Source: Sphingomonas naphthae (GTDB lineage Bacteria; Pseudomonadota; Alphaproteobacteria; Sphingomonadales; Sphingomonadaceae). Taken from it: a DNA stretch of 64,000 nucleotides. The stretch covers positions 1,860,001 through 1,924,000 of the forward strand of contig NZ_CP117411.1 of NCBI RefSeq assembly GCF_028607085.1. The letters are read 5' to 3'. The notes beneath the pieces are model-generated. The model worked only from the letters and a program-made list of their open reading frames with translations. It was not told the DNA's origin and did no database searches. Position 1 is the first letter of the stretch. Every line of letters starts with the position of its first letter. Positions 1 to 10,030 of the stretch are shown one piece after another. The translations under genes were made by a program, and so were the position numbers.

Positions 1-1203
1 ACCACCGCCTTCAAAAGCGATCTCTCCGCCCTCGGCATCCGCGAGCCGACCGTGTGGAGCGTCGCCACCCAGCATGTGCAGGACATGATCGCCTTCGCCC
101 GCGCGATCGAGGCGCGTGGCGCCACCTACGAACTCGACAGCGGCCTCTATTTCGACACGTCCACCGTGCCCGACTATGGCCGCCTCGCCGGCGCCCGGCC
201 CGACGACACCGTCGGCCGCATCGCCGAGGTGGAGGGCAAGCGCAATCCGGCCGACTTCGCGGTGTGGCGCCGCTCCCCGGCCGACGAGCAACGCCAGATG
301 GAATGGCTTTCGCCCTGGGGGCCGGGCGCGCCCGGCTGGCATCTCGAATGCTCGGTGATGAGCATGAAATATCTCGGCGAGCAGTTCGACATCCACACCG
401 GCGGGATCGACCATCGCGAGATCCACCATTGCAACGAGATCGCGCAGAATCAGGCCTTCACCGGCAGTGGCCACAGCGGCGCCAACTTCTGGATGCACAA
501 CAACTTCCTGGTCGATCGATCGGGAAAGATGTCGAAATCGCGCGGTGGCTTCACCACCCTCGCCTCGCTCGTCACGCGCGGCGTGCCGGCGCTCGCCTAT
601 CGCATGCTGTGCCTCACCGCCCATTATCGCGGCGAGCTGGAATTCTCGCCCGAGGCGATCGCCGCCGCCCTCACCCGCCTGAAGCGTATCGCCATCGCGG
701 TCGAGCGGCTGAAAGGGCAGACCGAGCCCGCCGCGTGGCGCCGCGTACTGGCCGAGGCCGGTGACAGCCGGGGCGCGAGCCTCGCCTACCAGCGCGGCAT
801 CATCGAGGACGGGCTGTCGGCCAAAGCGCTGGCGGTCCTGACGGAGTTCGATGCCGCGATGGCCAACGACCTCGGCACCCCGGCCGCCCTTCCGCTGCTG
901 GAGGCCGCCATCGCCGACAAGAAGATCCCGGCCGACGAACGCCTCCGCCTCGTCGGCAGCATGGATCTCGTCCTCGGCCTCGATCTGATCGCCGGCGACC
1001 GCCGCGCGCTCAGCGTCCGCCCCGAGGGGGCAACGCTGGACGACGATGCGGTCGAGGCGCTGATCGCCGAGCGGCAGGCGGTGCGCGCGGCTAGGGATTT
1101 CGCCGCGTCCGATGCGCTGCGCGACCGGCTCGATGCCGCCGGGATCGAGATCATGGACGGCGATCCGCTCCGCTGGGAGTGGCGCCCGCAGCTTGGCGAG
1201 TGA
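1..1203 (+). CDS. cysS: Cysteinyl-tRNA synthetase, 5' end cut off by the window
   Basis: Charges tRNA-Cys with cysteine in the cytoplasm. The frame is open from base 1, so the N-terminal part with the HIGH motif lies outside the window; 400 residues are visible. Family signatures seen are WHLECS (about 334-351), GGIDHREIHHCNE (about 400-440, His/Cys zinc and substrate region) and the KMSKS loop (526-540) that closes over the adenylate. The C-terminal helical DALR-like anticodon region follows, ending in EWRPQLGE. The stop at 1201-1203 overlaps the proposed start of wecB. Identity is secure; only the start is unseen. Confidence 0.97.
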   Translation, partial: TTAFKSDLSALGIREPTVWSVATQHVQDMIAFARAIEARGATYELDSGLYFDTSTVPDYGRLAGARPDDTVGRIAEVEGKRNPADFAVWRRSPADEQRQMEWLSPWGPGAPGWHLECSVMSMKYLGEQFDIHTGGIDHREIHHCNEIAQNQAFTGSGHSGANFWMHNNFLVDRSGKMSKSRGGFTTLASLVTRGVPALAYRMLCLTAHYRGELEFSPEAIAAALTRLKRIAIAVERLKGQTEPAAWRRVLAEAGDSRGASLAYQRGIIEDGLSAKALAVLTEFDAAMANDLGTPAALPLLEAAIADKKIPADERLRLVGSMDLVLGLDLIAGDRRALSVRPEGATLDDDAVEALIAERQAVRAARDFAASDALRDRLDAAGIEIMDGDPLRWEWRPQLGE

Positions 1204-2305
1204 GCCCCGCCGCATCCTTCTGATCGGGGGGACGCGGCCGGAAGCGATCAAGCTCGCGCCCCTGCTCCTTGCCGCCGAGGGGCGCCCCGATCTCCGCCTC
1301 CGCCTGATCGCCACCGGCCAGCATCCCGAGATGTTCGCCGATGCGCTTCACGCCTTCGGCCTGAAGGCGGATCGCACCCTGCCCCCCGCCCGGCCCGGCG
1401 ACACGATCGAGAACCTTGCCGATCGCATCGCCCGCGCCCTCCCCGCGCTGCTCGCCGAGATCGCGCCCGATATCGTGCTGGTGCAGGGCGACACGACTTC
1501 GGCCTGGGCTGCGGCGCGGGTGGCGCATCAGGCGGGCTCCGCGGTCGGCCATGTCGAGGCGGGCCTGCGATCGGGCGACCTCAATATGCCTTGGCCGGAG
1601 GAACGCAATCGGGTCCAGATCGACGCGCTTTCCACGATGCTGTTCGCCCCCACCGTCGAGGCCGCCCGCCATCTCCGCCATGAGGGCGTGCCCGGCCGCG
1701 TCTTCGTGACCGGCAACACCGGGATCGACGCCTTGCTGTGGATGCGCCGCAACGTCGCGCTCCACCGCCATTCCGATCGCCGCCTCATCCTCGTGACGGC
1801 GCACCGCCGCGAGAATGTCGCCCATCTCCCCGCTATCTGCCGCGCGCTGCGCACCATCGCCGCGCGGGGCGACGTCTCGATCCTGCTGCCGGTCCACCCC
1901 AATCCCGCCGTCGCCGCCGTGGTCGAGCGCGAACTGGCCGGCGTCCCCGATATCGAGCTGACCCCCGCCCTCACCTATCCGGCGATGGTCGCGCTGATGG
2001 CGCAGGCCCACCTCCTCCTCACCGATTCGGGCGGGTTGCAGGAGGAGGCCCCGGCGATCGGCCTGCCGACGCTGGTGCTGCGCGACGTGACCGAGCGGCC
2101 CGAGGCGCTGGCGACGGGCAATCTCGCGATGGTCGGCACCGTGCCGCGCCGCATCGTCGCCGCCGCGCGCCGCCTGCTCGATGACGCGCGCGCCCACGCC
2201 GCCATGTCGCGCCCGGCCTTCCCCTATGGCGACGGGCAGGCCGCGCACCGCATCCTCGACGCGATCGTGGCGCATCCCCTTCCCCGCCGCGCGGCCCTCC
2301 GCTAA
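1193..2305 (+). CDS. wecB: UDP-N-acetylglucosamine 2-epimerase (non-hydrolysing)
   Basis: Interconverts UDP-GlcNAc and UDP-ManNAc, a precursor of surface polysaccharide, in the cytoplasm. Motifs are [12 protein letters not shown] at the N-terminus, [11 protein letters not shown] followed by [14 protein letters not shown], and [11 protein letters not shown] near the C-terminus; these form the UDP- and substrate-binding cleft of the GT-B fold. The reading frame has no ATG close to the conserved start. TTG at 1193 gives [18 protein letters not shown] and overlaps the cysS stop by 11 nt, with GGGAG at 1175-1179 as a weak ribosome site. About 370 residues, normal for the family. The surface glycan it serves cannot be told from this window. 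Confidence 0.92.
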   Translation: MASEPRRILLIGGTRPEAIKLAPLLLAAEGRPDLRLRLIATGQHPEMFADALHAFGLKADRTLPPARPGDTIENLADRIARALPALLAEIAPDIVLVQGDTTSAWAAARVAHQAGSAVGHVEAGLRSGDLNMPWPEERNRVQIDALSTMLFAPTVEAARHLRHEGVPGRVFVTGNTGIDALLWMRRNVALHRHSDRRLILVTAHRRENVAHLPAICRALRTIAARGDVSILLPVHPNPAVAAVVERELAGVPDIELTPALTYPAMVALMAQAHLLLTDSGGLQEEAPAIGLPTLVLRDVTERPEALATGNLAMVGTVPRRIVAAARRLLDDARAHAAMSRPAFPYGDGQAAHRILDAIVAHPLPRRAALR

Positions 2306-2318
2306 GCGCGGGACCATT

Positions 2319-2903
2319 ATGATCTTGGTCATCGACAATTACGACAGCTTCACCTGGAACCTGGTGCACTACCTCCAGGAACTCGGTTCCACCGTGGAGG
2401 TCGTGCGCAACGACGCGATCGGCGCGGGGCAGGCCATCTCGACGGGTGCGGAAGCCTTCCTGATCTCGCCCGGCCCCTGCACCCCCAACGAGGCCGGGAT
2501 CAGTCTCGATCTGGTCGCCGCCTGCGCCGATGCCGGCAAGCCGCTGCTGGGCGTCTGCCTCGGCCATCAGGCAATCGGCCAGCATTTCGGCGGGCGGGTC
2601 GTCCGCGCGCCCAGCCTGATGCACGGCAAGACCTCGCCGGTCGAACATGACGGCACCGGGCTGTTCACCGGCCTCCCCTCGCCCTTCACCGCCACCCGCT
2701 ATCATTCGCTCGTGGTGGAGGACGTGCCAGACGATCTGATCGTCAACGGCTGGACGGGCGACGTGGTGATGGGCGTGCGCCACGCGACGCTGCCGATCCA
2801 CGGCGTGCAATTCCACCCCGAGAGCATCGCCACCGAGCATGGCCACGCCTTGCTCGCCAACTTCCTGCGGATGGCGGGGATCAAGGTCGCGGAGCCGGCA
2901 TGA
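2319..2903 (+). CDS. trpG: Anthranilate synthase glutamine amidotransferase subunit (TrpG/PabA)
   Basis: Supplies ammonia from glutamine to TrpE (or PabB) for anthranilate or 4-amino-4-deoxychorismate. It is a class I amidotransferase of 194 residues: [16 protein letters not shown] at the start, catalytic Cys in [11 protein letters not shown], and the His-Glu pair in [13 protein letters not shown]. The ATG at 2319 lies 13 nt after the wecB stop. The gene overlaps trpD by ATGA, so it is probably co-transcribed with trpD-trpC. No trpE is present in the window, and the gap to wecB is too short for a trp leader or attenuator. It may serve both tryptophan and folate synthesis. Confidence 0.95.
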   Translation: MILVIDNYDSFTWNLVHYLQELGSTVEVVRNDAIGAGQAISTGAEAFLISPGPCTPNEAGISLDLVAACADAGKPLLGVCLGHQAIGQHFGGRVVRAPSLMHGKTSPVEHDGTGLFTGLPSPFTATRYHSLVVEDVPDDLIVNGWTGDVVMGVRHATLPIHGVQFHPESIATEHGHALLANFLRMAGIKVAEPA

Positions 2904-3892
2904 CGACCCTGGCGTTGCTGCCTGACCCTTCGACACCGCTCGACGAGGCGACGGCGCATGCGGCCTTCGCCGACATCCTCGACGGCAAGGTGCCCGACGA
3001 GGCCGTCGCCCGCTTCCTGATCGATCTGGCCGAGCGCGACGAGACCGCCATCGAGATCGCCGCCGCCGCCCGCGTGCTGCGCGAGCGGATGATCGCGGTG
3101 AAGGCCCCCGTCGGCGCGATCGACGTGTGCGGCACCGGCGGGGACGGCCAGCACAGCCTCAACATCTCCACCGCCGTCGCGATCGTGGTGGCCGCCGCCG
3201 GCGTGCCCGTCGCCAAGCACGGCAACCGTGCCGCCTCGTCGAAAGCGGGCGCGGCCGACACGCTGGAGGCGCTCGGCCTCGATCTCGATCGCGCATCCGC
3301 CCGCGCCGAGGAAAGCCTCGCCGACCTCGGCATCGCCTTCCTTTTCGCGCAGAAGCATCATCCGGTGCTGGCGCGCATGGCCCCGATCCGCCGCGCGATC
3401 GGCCGGCGCACGGTGTTCAACCTGATCGGCCCGCTCGCCAATCCGGCGCGGGTGACCCGCCAGTTGCTGGGCGTGGCGCGGGTCGATTTCCTTCCCACTG
3501 TCGCCACCGCGCTCGACTATCTCGGTGCCGAGGCGGCGATGGTGGTCGCGGGCGAGGAAAGCCTCGACGAACTTTCGATCGCCGGCCCCAGCCGCATCGT
3601 CCGCATCGGCCCCCGCGCCGGCGAGTTGACGATCACCCCCGAGGATGCCGGTTTGCCCCGCCATTCGCTCGACGCGATCCGGGGGGGCGACGCCGCTTTC
3701 AACGCCGCCGCCCTGCGCGCGCTGCTGATGGGCGAACCCGGCCCCTATCGCGACGCCGTCCTCCTCAACGCCGCCGCCGCGCTGATCGTCGCCGACCGCG
3801 CCGACGACTGGCGGGATGCCGTCGAGGAAGCCGCCGAAGTCATCGACAAAGGCCTCGCCAACGCCCTGCTCAACTGCTGGATCGCTTTCTGA
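2900..3892 (+). CDS. trpD: Anthranilate phosphoribosyltransferase
   Basis: Transfers phosphoribose from PRPP to anthranilate, the second step of tryptophan synthesis. 330 residues, full length. The PRPP-binding signature [14 protein letters not shown] and the following [12 protein letters not shown] segment are intact, as is the [12 protein letters not shown] motif. ATG at 2900 overlaps the trpG stop by 4 nt (ATGA), and its own stop TGA at 3890-3892 shares one base with the trpC start. Translational coupling through trpG-trpD-trpC is likely. Confidence 0.97.
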   Translation: MTTLALLPDPSTPLDEATAHAAFADILDGKVPDEAVARFLIDLAERDETAIEIAAAARVLRERMIAVKAPVGAIDVCGTGGDGQHSLNISTAVAIVVAAAGVPVAKHGNRAASSKAGAADTLEALGLDLDRASARAEESLADLGIAFLFAQKHHPVLARMAPIRRAIGRRTVFNLIGPLANPARVTRQLLGVARVDFLPTVATALDYLGAEAAMVVAGEESLDELSIAGPSRIVRIGPRAGELTITPEDAGLPRHSLDAIRGGDAAFNAAALRALLMGEPGPYRDAVLLNAAAALIVADRADDWRDAVEEAAEVIDKGLANALLNCWIAF

Positions 3893-4683
3893 TGAACCGT
3901 TTGACCGCGATCCTCGATACCAAGCGCGAGCATGTCGCCGCCGGCAAGGCGCGCCGCTCGATCGCCGATCTCGACGCGCTGGCGGCCGGACAGACGCCCC
4001 CGCGCGGTTTTCGCGCCGCGCTCGATCGCACCGTGGCGGCGGGCGGCTATGGCCTCATCGCCGAGATCAAGAAAGCCTCGCCCTCAAAGGGCCTGATCCG
4101 CGCCGATTTCGATCCCCCCGCCCACGCCCGCGCCTATCAGGCCGGCGGCGCCACCTGCCTTTCCGTCCTGACCGACGAGCCCTATTTCCAGGGCGCCGAC
4201 GCTTACCTCCAGGCGGCGAGCGCGGCGGTCGATCTGCCTTGTCTCCGCAAGGATTTCATGATCGATCCGTGGCAGGTCGCCGAGGCGCGCGCGCTGGGTG
4301 CCGACGCCATCCTCATCATCGTCGCCGCGCTGGACAACGGCGCCATGATCGAGATCGAGGCGGCCGCGATCGAGCGCGACATGGACGTGCTGGTCGAGGT
4401 TCATGACCGCGCCGAACTCGATCGCGCGCTGATCCTGCAATCGCGGCTGATCGGCGTGAACAATCGCGATCTCAGGGACTTCTCGGTCGATTTCGAGCGG
4501 ACCTACGAACTCGTCGGCCATGCCCCGGCCGGCTGCACCTTCGTCGCCGAAAGCGGCCTCGGCCATCGCGGCGATCTCGATGCGATGGCCAGCCACGGCG
4601 TCCGCTGCTTCCTGATCGGGGAATCGCTTATGCGGCAGGCCGATGTCGAGGCGGCGACACGTAGCCTGCTCACCCCGGCATGA
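3892..4683 (+). CDS. trpC: Indole-3-glycerol phosphate synthase
   Basis: Closes the indole ring of CdRP to indole-3-glycerol phosphate. 263 residues as a monofunctional TIM barrel, with no fused TrpF domain. Motifs are [14 protein letters not shown] (catalytic Lys and phosphate site), [30 protein letters not shown] and [13 protein letters not shown] at 3892 overlaps the trpD stop (TGATG). It overlaps moaC by ATGA, so the tryptophan genes run directly into molybdenum-cofactor genes. Confidence 0.97.
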   Translation: MNRLTAILDTKREHVAAGKARRSIADLDALAAGQTPPRGFRAALDRTVAAGGYGLIAEIKKASPSKGLIRADFDPPAHARAYQAGGATCLSVLTDEPYFQGADAYLQAASAAVDLPCLRKDFMIDPWQVAEARALGADAILIIVAALDNGAMIEIEAAAIERDMDVLVEVHDRAELDRALILQSRLIGVNNRDLRDFSVDFERTYELVGHAPAGCTFVAESGLGHRGDLDAMASHGVRCFLIGESLMRQADVEAATRSLLTPA

Positions 4684-5150
4684 CCGGCCTTACCCATATC
4701 GACGCCGCCGGCGCCGCCCGCATGGTCGACGTCTCCGCCAAGGCCGAGACGAGCCGCACCGCCATCGCCGAGGGGCGCATCGCCATGTCCCCCGCCGCCG
4801 CCGCCGCGATCTGCGAGGGATCGGTCGGCAAGGGCGACGTGCTGGCGGTCGCGCGGGTCGCCGGGATCATGGCCGCCAAGCGCACCGCCGATCTGATCCC
4901 GCTGTGCCACCCCCTGCCGATCGCCGCCTGCACGATCGACCTGATCGTGGAGGACGACGCGGTGATCGCCACCGCCACCGTCACCACCAACGGCCGCACC
5001 GGGGTCGAGATGGAGGCGATGAGCGCCGTTTCGGTCGCCCTGCTCACCGTCTACGACATGGCCAAGGCGGTCGATAAGGCCATGACGATCGGGGATATTC
5101 GTCTCCTGTCCAAGACCGGCGGCAAGTCGGGCGACTGGCGCCGGCCGTGA
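4680..5150 (+). CDS. moaC: Cyclic pyranopterin monophosphate synthase MoaC
   Basis: Converts the MoaA product (3',8-cyclo-GTP) to cyclic pyranopterin monophosphate in molybdenum-cofactor synthesis. 156 residues. Conserved segments are [20 protein letters not shown] at the N-terminus, [11 protein letters not shown] (active-site Cys-His), [20 protein letters not shown] and the KAVDKAM helix. It starts within the trpC stop (ATGA) and its stop overlaps the moeA GTG start, so it is part of one long transcript. Confidence 0.97.
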   Translation: MTGLTHIDAAGAARMVDVSAKAETSRTAIAEGRIAMSPAAAAAICEGSVGKGDVLAVARVAGIMAAKRTADLIPLCHPLPIAACTIDLIVEDDAVIATATVTTNGRTGVEMEAMSAVSVALLTVYDMAKAVDKAMTIGDIRLLSKTGGKSGDWRRP

Positions 5151-6334
5151 GCCTGCTCCCGGTCGCCGACGCCCGCGCCCGCCTGCTCGCGCTGGCCGCG
5201 CCGCTGCCGATCGAGACCGTGCCGCTGATCGACGCGGCCGGGCGCCATGCCGCCGAACCCGTCCTCGCCCGCCGCACCCAGCCCGCCGCCGATCTCTCCG
5301 CGATGGACGGCTACGCCATCCGCTTCGCCGAGCGCCCCGGCCCGTGGCGCATCGTCGGCGAGAGCGCGGCCGGGCGCCCCTTCGCGATCCCGCTGGCCCC
5401 CGGCGAGGCCGCGCGCATCTTCACCGGCGCCGCTCTGCCCCCCGGTGCCGACACGATCCTCATCCAGGAGGAAGCCACCGCCGCCGACGGCCTCGTCCGC
5501 ATGACCGGCAAAGGCCCGCCGGCCCAGGGCGAGCATGTCCGCCGGCGCGGCGCCGATTTCGCGGACGGCGCCCCCCTCATCGCGTCCGGCGATCGCCTCA
5601 CACCCGCCCGCATCGGCCTCGCCGCCGCCGCCGGTCACGGCGCCCTGCCCGTCCGCCGCCGCGCTCGCGTCGCCCTGATCTCGACCGGCGACGAACTGGT
5701 GCCCCCCGGCGCGCCCACGCCCGACGACCGCCTGCCATCCAGCAACGCGCCGATGCTGGCGGCCCTGTGCGGCGGCCCGCTGGCGGAGATCGTCGATCTC
5801 GGCATCGTGCCCGACGATCTGGCCGCCCTCACCGCCGCCTTCGCCGAAGCCGCGCGCATCGCCGACGTGGTCGTCACGATCGGCGGGGCCTCGGTCGGCG
5901 ACCATGATCTCGTCCGCCCCGCGCTGGCAGCGGCGGGCGCGGCGCTCGATTTCTGGCGGGTCGCGATGCGGCCGGGCAAGCCGCTGATGGCGGGGCGGAT
6001 CGGCGACGCGGTCGTGCTCGGCCTGCCCGGCAACCCCGTCTCCGCCTTCGTCGGCGCCACCCTGTTCCTGAAACCGCTGCTCGCGCGTCTCTCCGGCGCG
6101 GTCGATCCCGCCCCCCCGATGGCCTTCGCCACCCTGCTCCATCCCCTCCCCGCCGTGGGTGGCCGAACCGATTTCCTGCGTGGGATCAATCAGATGGATG
6201 GCATTCGTGCGATGAATCGGCAGGACAGCGCCGGCCTGTCCTCGCTCGCCGCGGCCGATTGCCTGATCGTCCGCCCCGCCGGCGCGCCGCCCATCGCGGC
6301 GGGGGAACAGGTCGAGATCGTTACGCTCGCTTGA
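5147..6334 (+). CDS. moeA: Molybdopterin molybdenumtransferase MoeA
   Basis: Inserts molybdate into adenylylated molybdopterin. 395 residues beginning with GTG at 5147, which overlaps the moaC stop by 4 nt. Motifs are AMDGYAIR, the STGDEL segment, GGASVGDHD (MoCF signature), RPGKPLMAG and [12 protein letters not shown]. It is full length. The stop codon at 6332-6334 lies inside the -35 hexamer of the lexA promoter, so the operon and the SOS-regulated transcript are physically interlocked. Confidence 0.96.
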   Translation: MSLLPVADARARLLALAAPLPIETVPLIDAAGRHAAEPVLARRTQPAADLSAMDGYAIRFAERPGPWRIVGESAAGRPFAIPLAPGEAARIFTGAALPPGADTILIQEEATAADGLVRMTGKGPPAQGEHVRRRGADFADGAPLIASGDRLTPARIGLAAAAGHGALPVRRRARVALISTGDELVPPGAPTPDDRLPSSNAPMLAALCGGPLAEIVDLGIVPDDLAALTAAFAEAARIADVVVTIGGASVGDHDLVRPALAAAGAALDFWRVAMRPGKPLMAGRIGDAVVLGLPGNPVSAFVGATLFLKPLLARLSGAVDPAPPMAFATLLHPLPAVGGRTDFLRGINQMDGIRAMNRQDSAGLSSLAAADCLIVRPAGAPPIAAGEQVEIVTLA

Positions 6335-6373
6335 CAGTCTGTTCCATGTTGCCTAGACGTTCCGCGTTCGTTC
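6331..6373 (+). promoter_or_regulatory. lexA promoter with alphaproteobacterial LexA box
   Basis: TTGACA at 6331-6336 and TAGACG at 6354-6359 are separated by exactly 17 bp, a strong sigma70-type promoter. The direct repeat GTTC-N7-GTTC, the known alphaproteobacterial LexA box, lies at 6359-6362 and 6370-6373. It covers the end of the -10 and the predicted start point near 6366, ideal for autorepression by LexA. The box also argues against the upstream ATG at 6377 as the translation start. Confidence 0.85.
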
Positions 6374-6391
6374 CCGATGGGGTATCATGCG

Positions 6392-7051
6392 ATGCTGACG
6401 TCCAAGCAGAATGAGCTGCTCACCTTCATCAACCATCGACTGGGCGAGACCGGCGTGTCTCCCTCGTTCGAGGAGATGAAGGAGGCGCTCGACCTCAAGT
6501 CCAAGTCGGGGGTTCACCGGCTCATCAATGCGCTGGAGGAGCGCCAGTTCATTCGCCGCCTGCCCAACCGCGCCCGCGCGCTAGAGGTGCTGCGGATGCC
6601 CGAACTGATGCGCAAGGCCCCGCCCGCCTTGGTCGCCGTGCCGAAGAAGCCGATCCCGCAGGCCGCCAACGACGTGCTGGAAATCCCGCTCCACGGCCGC
6701 ATCGCCGCCGGCGTGCCGATCGAGGCGATGGAGGGGCAGACCAGCCTGTCCGTCCCCGCCGCGCTGCTGGGCCCGGGCGAACATTATGCGCTCGAGGTCT
6801 CGGGCGATTCGATGGTCGAGGCCGGGATCCTCGATGGCGACTATGCGCTCATCCAGCGCACCGAGAGCGCCCGCGAAGGCCAGATCGTCGTCGCCCTGAT
6901 CGACGAGATGGAAGCGACGCTCAAATATTTCCGCCGCGAAGGCACGATGATCCGGCTCGATCCGGCCAATCGCGCCTATGATCCGCAACGCTACAGCCCG
7001 GCGCAGGTCCGCGTGCAGGGCCGCCTCGCCGGCCTGCTCCGCCGCTACTGA
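6392..7051 (+). CDS. lexA: SOS repressor LexA
   Basis: Represses DNA-damage genes until RecA-stimulated self-cleavage. About 219 residues: an N-terminal winged helix ([17 protein letters not shown], then [22 protein letters not shown]), a linker with the Ala-Gly scissile bond in [10 protein letters not shown], and a C-terminal S24 peptidase domain with catalytic Ser in SGDSMVEAG and Lys in [10 protein letters not shown]. Start chosen at ATG 6392 because it is preceded by GATGGGG and gives the family N-terminus; ATG 6377 is in frame but sits 4 nt from the LexA box. Its own promoter lies in the moeA stop region. Confidence 0.96.
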   Translation: MLTSKQNELLTFINHRLGETGVSPSFEEMKEALDLKSKSGVHRLINALEERQFIRRLPNRARALEVLRMPELMRKAPPALVAVPKKPIPQAANDVLEIPLHGRIAAGVPIEAMEGQTSLSVPAALLGPGEHYALEVSGDSMVEAGILDGDYALIQRTESAREGQIVVALIDEMEATLKYFRREGTMIRLDPANRAYDPQRYSPAQVRVQGRLAGLLRRY

Positions 7052-7062
7052 TCGCGCCCGAT

Positions 7063-7215
7063 ATGGCGCATGACCCGAAGGCGTTGCGGCCGATCCTGGA
7101 AGCCGCGACGCCGCCGGACGCCGAACTGGCGATGCGCGCCATGTTCGGCGGGCGGATGGCTCGCGCCCGAACTCGGCCTCCCTCTCGCCATTGGATGATG
7201 ATTGCCTATCAGTGA
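7063..7215 (+). pseudogene. Truncated TfoX N-terminal domain remnant
   Basis: ATG at 7063 opens a 50-residue frame whose first part, ending in ELAMRAMFGGRM, matches the start of TfoX/Sxy N-terminal-domain proteins (the FGG-M motif normally followed by about 70 further residues). After that the sequence turns to low-complexity residues and stops at 7213-7215. I read it as the 5' stub of a broken gene, 11 nt after lexA. It could mark a rearrangement breakpoint. The match is from memory of the family motif only. Confidence 0.55.
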
Positions 7216-7644
7216 CGGGCTGATCGGCCTGGCGCTGTGCTGGTGTGCCTGATTCCATCGCGGGCTCGCCCAGCGTCGGTAACCGAAACCGAAAATAGGA
7301 TTTCCCCGCGCATCCTCCCCTTGGCCTGAAGATGGCGACTGCGACCGGCGCGGTCCTGCCACTTGCATCCGGCAGGATGTGCCCTTGAGAGGGCTATCGC
7401 ACCTCCGGGGAGGCGCGGGCGGCCGGGGGCGGGGCGGATCCCATGCTGAGGTGGCAGCAGGATCGAACACCGCACCGGGCCTTTGACGATCACGCGAAGC
7501 TTCGGCTGATGCCGGATGACTCCGCGCCGGTCGCCCCGGCGGCCTGCGCCACCAGGAGCCTGCCCCCTCCACCGCGATCACCAGTGACGGAAGCGGCGCG
7601 GCTTGTACGCTATTTGTTCTGGTTTGTCAAGTTTTAGATTGTGG
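7216..7644. other. Gene-poor stretch after lexA
   Basis: No convincing gene is seen. Open frames on both strands have poor composition, rich in Arg, Pro and Ser, as shadow frames do. The only structured item is GTAC-N7-GTTC at 7605-7619, one base from the LexA-box consensus, with no gene clearly placed to be controlled by it. The stretch may be decayed coding DNA following the tfoX stub. Confidence 0.5.
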
Positions 7645-7848
7645 TTAGATTCTGCGGCTGTCACTTCGCCACAGACTGCGCGCCTTCGATGGGCATAGCA
7701 GGGTTACCGGCGCGACGGTTAGAACCAGGACGACGAACGCTCTGGCGTCCAAGGGGCTTATTTGTTCCTTGGTGACGTCGAAGAAGGCAAACGTGAACCA
7801 AATCAGGAAGAAGGTCCAACTACACATAAGCCACGGCAACAGCCGCAA
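7645..7848 (-). CDS. Possible small membrane protein
   Basis: A 67-codon frame from a TTG at 7848, or a shorter one from an in-frame ATG at codon 8. It encodes two hydrophobic stretches (SWTFFLIWFTFAFF and FVVLVLTVAPVTLL) separated by a charged loop with KEQISPLDAR, and ends in a basic tail. The segment is less GC-rich than its surroundings, which suggests either a small transferred gene or decayed DNA. No homologue is recognised and no clear ribosome site is seen. Confidence 0.3.
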   Translation of the reverse strand: MRLLPWLMCSWTFFLIWFTFAFFDVTKEQISPLDARAFVVLVLTVAPVTLLCPSKARSLWRSDSRRI

Positions 7849-7939
7849 CTAGCAGGGCGATGACCTTTCGCATGATCTATCCCTATCGCTGTGGTGATGA
7901 TCTGCAAGAGCAGGTGGCAGCGAACCGATCGCGACGATC

Positions 7940-8046
7940 GTCACCCCGGACGTGTTCCGGGGTCCACCGGCTCCCGATCGATCCGGTTGAAGGACGGCAT
8001 TGACGCGTGCTTCGGGCTGGACCCCGGCACGAGGCCGGGGTGACGA
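7940..8046. repeat. Sphingomonad-type intergenic dyad repeat
   Basis: GTCACCCCGG...GGTCCA at 7940-7966 is mirrored by TGGACCCCGG...CCGGGGTGAC at 8018-8044, and each arm is itself a short CCCCGG/CCGGGG dyad. Elements of this kind, with a CACCCCGG core, are dispersed between genes in sphingomonads. It lies just beyond the hflX stop and may act in transcript ends, but has no T tract. Confidence 0.7.
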
Positions 8047-8080
8047 GCATCGTGGGGCGGCGGATTCCCCGCCCCGCCCC

Positions 8081-9394
8081 CTAGCGCGCCTGAAACCGCG
8101 CCCAATCCTCTTCCGAAAGGCGCACCTCGACGACCTGCGTCTCGCCCTCGGTCTCCTCGTGCAGCACTTCGCCATGCTGGTGGAGCCAGGCGAGGGTCGC
8201 GCCGTCGGTGAGGGGGATGTCGAGCGTGTAGCGGCGGTGGCCGGCGGCGAGGCGGTCGCCGACGGTGCGGCGGAGGGTTTCGACGCCCTCGCCGGTGAGC
8301 GCCGACAGGGCCACCACATCGTCGCGGCGGGCGGCTTCGTGGAGGAGGCGCTCGGCCTCTTGCGGGGGCAGCGCGTCGAGCTTGTTCCACGCCTCGAAGA
8401 TGAGCGCGGTGGGGTTGGCGTCGGGGCCGTCGGCGGCGGGGCCGATGCCGATTTCGGCCAGCACAGCCATCACGTCGGCGCGCTGCGCCTCGCTGTCGGG
8501 ATGGGAGACGTCGCGGACGTGGATGATGAGGTCGGCGGCGGTGACCTCCTCCAAAGTTGCGCGGAAGGCGGCCACCAGCTGCGTCGGCAGGTCCGAGACG
8601 AAGCCGACCGTGTCGGACAGGATCGCCTTGTCGATACCCGGCAGGCTGATCTGCCGCATCGTGGGGTCGAGCGTGGCGAAGAGGAGGTTCTCGGCCATGA
8701 CGGCGGCGCCGGTCATGCGGTTGAACAAGGTCGACTTGCCGGCATTGGTGTAGCCAACCAGCGCCACGACAGGCCACGGCGCACGCTGGCGGCGGGCGCG
8801 GTGGAGGCCACGCGTCTTGCGGACCTGTTCCAGTTCGCGGCGCAGTTTCGCCATGCGATCGCGGATGAGGCGGCGATCGGCCTCGATCTGGGTTTCGCCG
8901 GGGCCGCCGAGGAAGCCGAAGCCGCCGCGCTGGCGCTCGAGGTGGGTCCAGCTGCGAACCAGCCGCCCGGCCTGATAGTCGAGATGGGCGAGTTCGACCT
9001 GCAACCGCCCCTCGGCGGTGGCTGCCCGCTCGCCGAAGATTTCGAGAATGAGGCCGGTGCGGTCGATCACCTTGGCCTTGCAGGCCGTCTCGAGATTCTT
9101 CTGCTGAACGGGTGTGAGCGCGGCATCGACGACGACCAGTTCGGCCTCGTCCATGCGCACCGCATCGGCGATCTGCTCGACCTGGCCGGAGCCGAAGAGC
9201 GTGGCGGGCTTGGGCTCGCGCAGGCGGAAGGACAGGCGCTCGACCACGTCGATGCCGATCGCGGCGGCGAGGCCGGCGGCTTCGTCCAGCCGCGCCTCGA
9301 CGCCGCGCGCATTGCCCTGCGCCCGATCGGGCAAGGCGACGACGGCCCGCGCACCCCGCGCGAAATCGTCGTCAGCCTTGTTGAATACGCTCAA
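8081..9394 (-). CDS. hflX: GTPase HflX
   Basis: Ribosome-associated GTPase that splits stalled 70S ribosomes. 437 residues: the N-terminal HflX domain with [17 protein letters not shown] and the glycine-rich [15 protein letters not shown] segment (about 157-171), then the G domain with P-loop GYTNAGKST (213-221), DTVGFV and NKLD-type motifs, and a C-terminal tail rich in Glu. ATG at 9394 overlaps the hfq stop by 4 nt, the common hfq-hflX pairing of proteobacteria, so the two are co-transcribed. Confidence 0.97.
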   Translation of the reverse strand: MSVFNKADDDFARGARAVVALPDRAQGNARGVEARLDEAAGLAAAIGIDVVERLSFRLREPKPATLFGSGQVEQIADAVRMDEAELVVVDAALTPVQQKNLETACKAKVIDRTGLILEIFGERAATAEGRLQVELAHLDYQAGRLVRSWTHLERQRGGFGFLGGPGETQIEADRRLIRDRMAKLRRELEQVRKTRGLHRARRQRAPWPVVALVGYTNAGKSTLFNRMTGAAVMAENLLFATLDPTMRQISLPGIDKAILSDTVGFVSDLPTQLVAAFRATLEEVTAADLIIHVRDVSHPDSEAQRADVMAVLAEIGIGPAADGPDANPTALIFEAWNKLDALPPQEAERLLHEAARRDDVVALSALTGEGVETLRRTVGDRLAAGHRRYTLDIPLTDGATLAWLHQHGEVLHEETEGETQVVEVRLSEEDWARFQAR

Positions 9395-9870
9395 TCCTCG
9401 TCTTCCTCCGCGCCTTGCAGGTTCAGCGGGTTGGCCGGCTGCACCGTCGATATGGCGTGCTTGTAGACGAGCTGGCTCATCCCGTCACGCCGCAGCAGCA
9501 TGCAGAACAGATCATAGGCGGCGATCTCCCCCTGGAGCATCACGCCGTTGACCAGGAACATCGTCACCGGCTCGCGGGTCTTGCGCACTGCGGCGAGGAA
9601 CACTTCCTGGAGCAGGGTCGACTTGCGATCCTCGAACGCCTTTTCGATCGGCGCGAGATCGAGCGGATGCGCCGGCATCACGGTGGAGATGGCATGCTTG
9701 TAGATCAGCTGGCTCTGCCCGTCGCGGCGCAGCAGCACCGAGAAATTGTCGAACCAGGTGATGATGCCCTGCAACTTCACGCCCTTCACGAGGAACATCG
9801 TGACGGGGATCTTGCCCTTGCGCAGCGTGTTGAGGAAAATATCCTGAAGATTGTTGACCTTGTCGGCCAT
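9391..9870 (-). CDS. hfq: Tandem two-domain RNA chaperone Hfq
   Basis: Sm-fold RNA chaperone that pairs small RNAs with mRNAs. 159 residues, about twice the usual length, because two Hfq domains are fused. Domain 1 (about 6-68) has [13 protein letters not shown], the LVKGVKLQG Sm1 motif and YKHAIST Sm2 motif. Domain 2 (about 83-148) repeats these as [21 protein letters not shown] and YKHAIST, followed by an acidic EEDED tail. The copies are diverged, so three chains could form one pseudo-hexameric ring with two kinds of surface. I recall tandem Hfq being described in Novosphingobium, so it is probably lineage-typical. It is upstream partner of hflX. Confidence 0.96.
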   Translation of the reverse strand: MADKVNNLQDIFLNTLRKGKIPVTMFLVKGVKLQGIITWFDNFSVLLRRDGQSQLIYKHAISTVMPAHPLDLAPIEKAFEDRKSTLLQEVFLAAVRKTREPVTMFLVNGVMLQGEIAAYDLFCMLLRRDGMSQLVYKHAISTVQPANPLNLQGAEEDED

Positions 9871-10030
9871 GGTCCGGTTCTCCGGTCTTGGCGGGATCGT
9901 GGACCCGCATGTGCGCCTTATGCCCAGGCGTCGTGGCTACACCGGCTGTGTGCAGGTGCGAAACGAATGTAGGGGCAAGCGGGGATCGCGTCCAGCCATC
10001 GACGCGAAAAGTTTTGCGGTGCAACTGTTT

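Noticed and set aside
2306-2318. trp attenuator or leader before trpG
   Set aside because: The gap to wecB is 13 nt, too short for a leader peptide or alternative hairpins.
7821-7874. Minus-strand 17-residue hydrophobic peptide (MRKVIALLVAAVAVAYV)
   Set aside because: Looks like a signal-peptide start but stops at once; could be the end of a decayed gene, too short to call.
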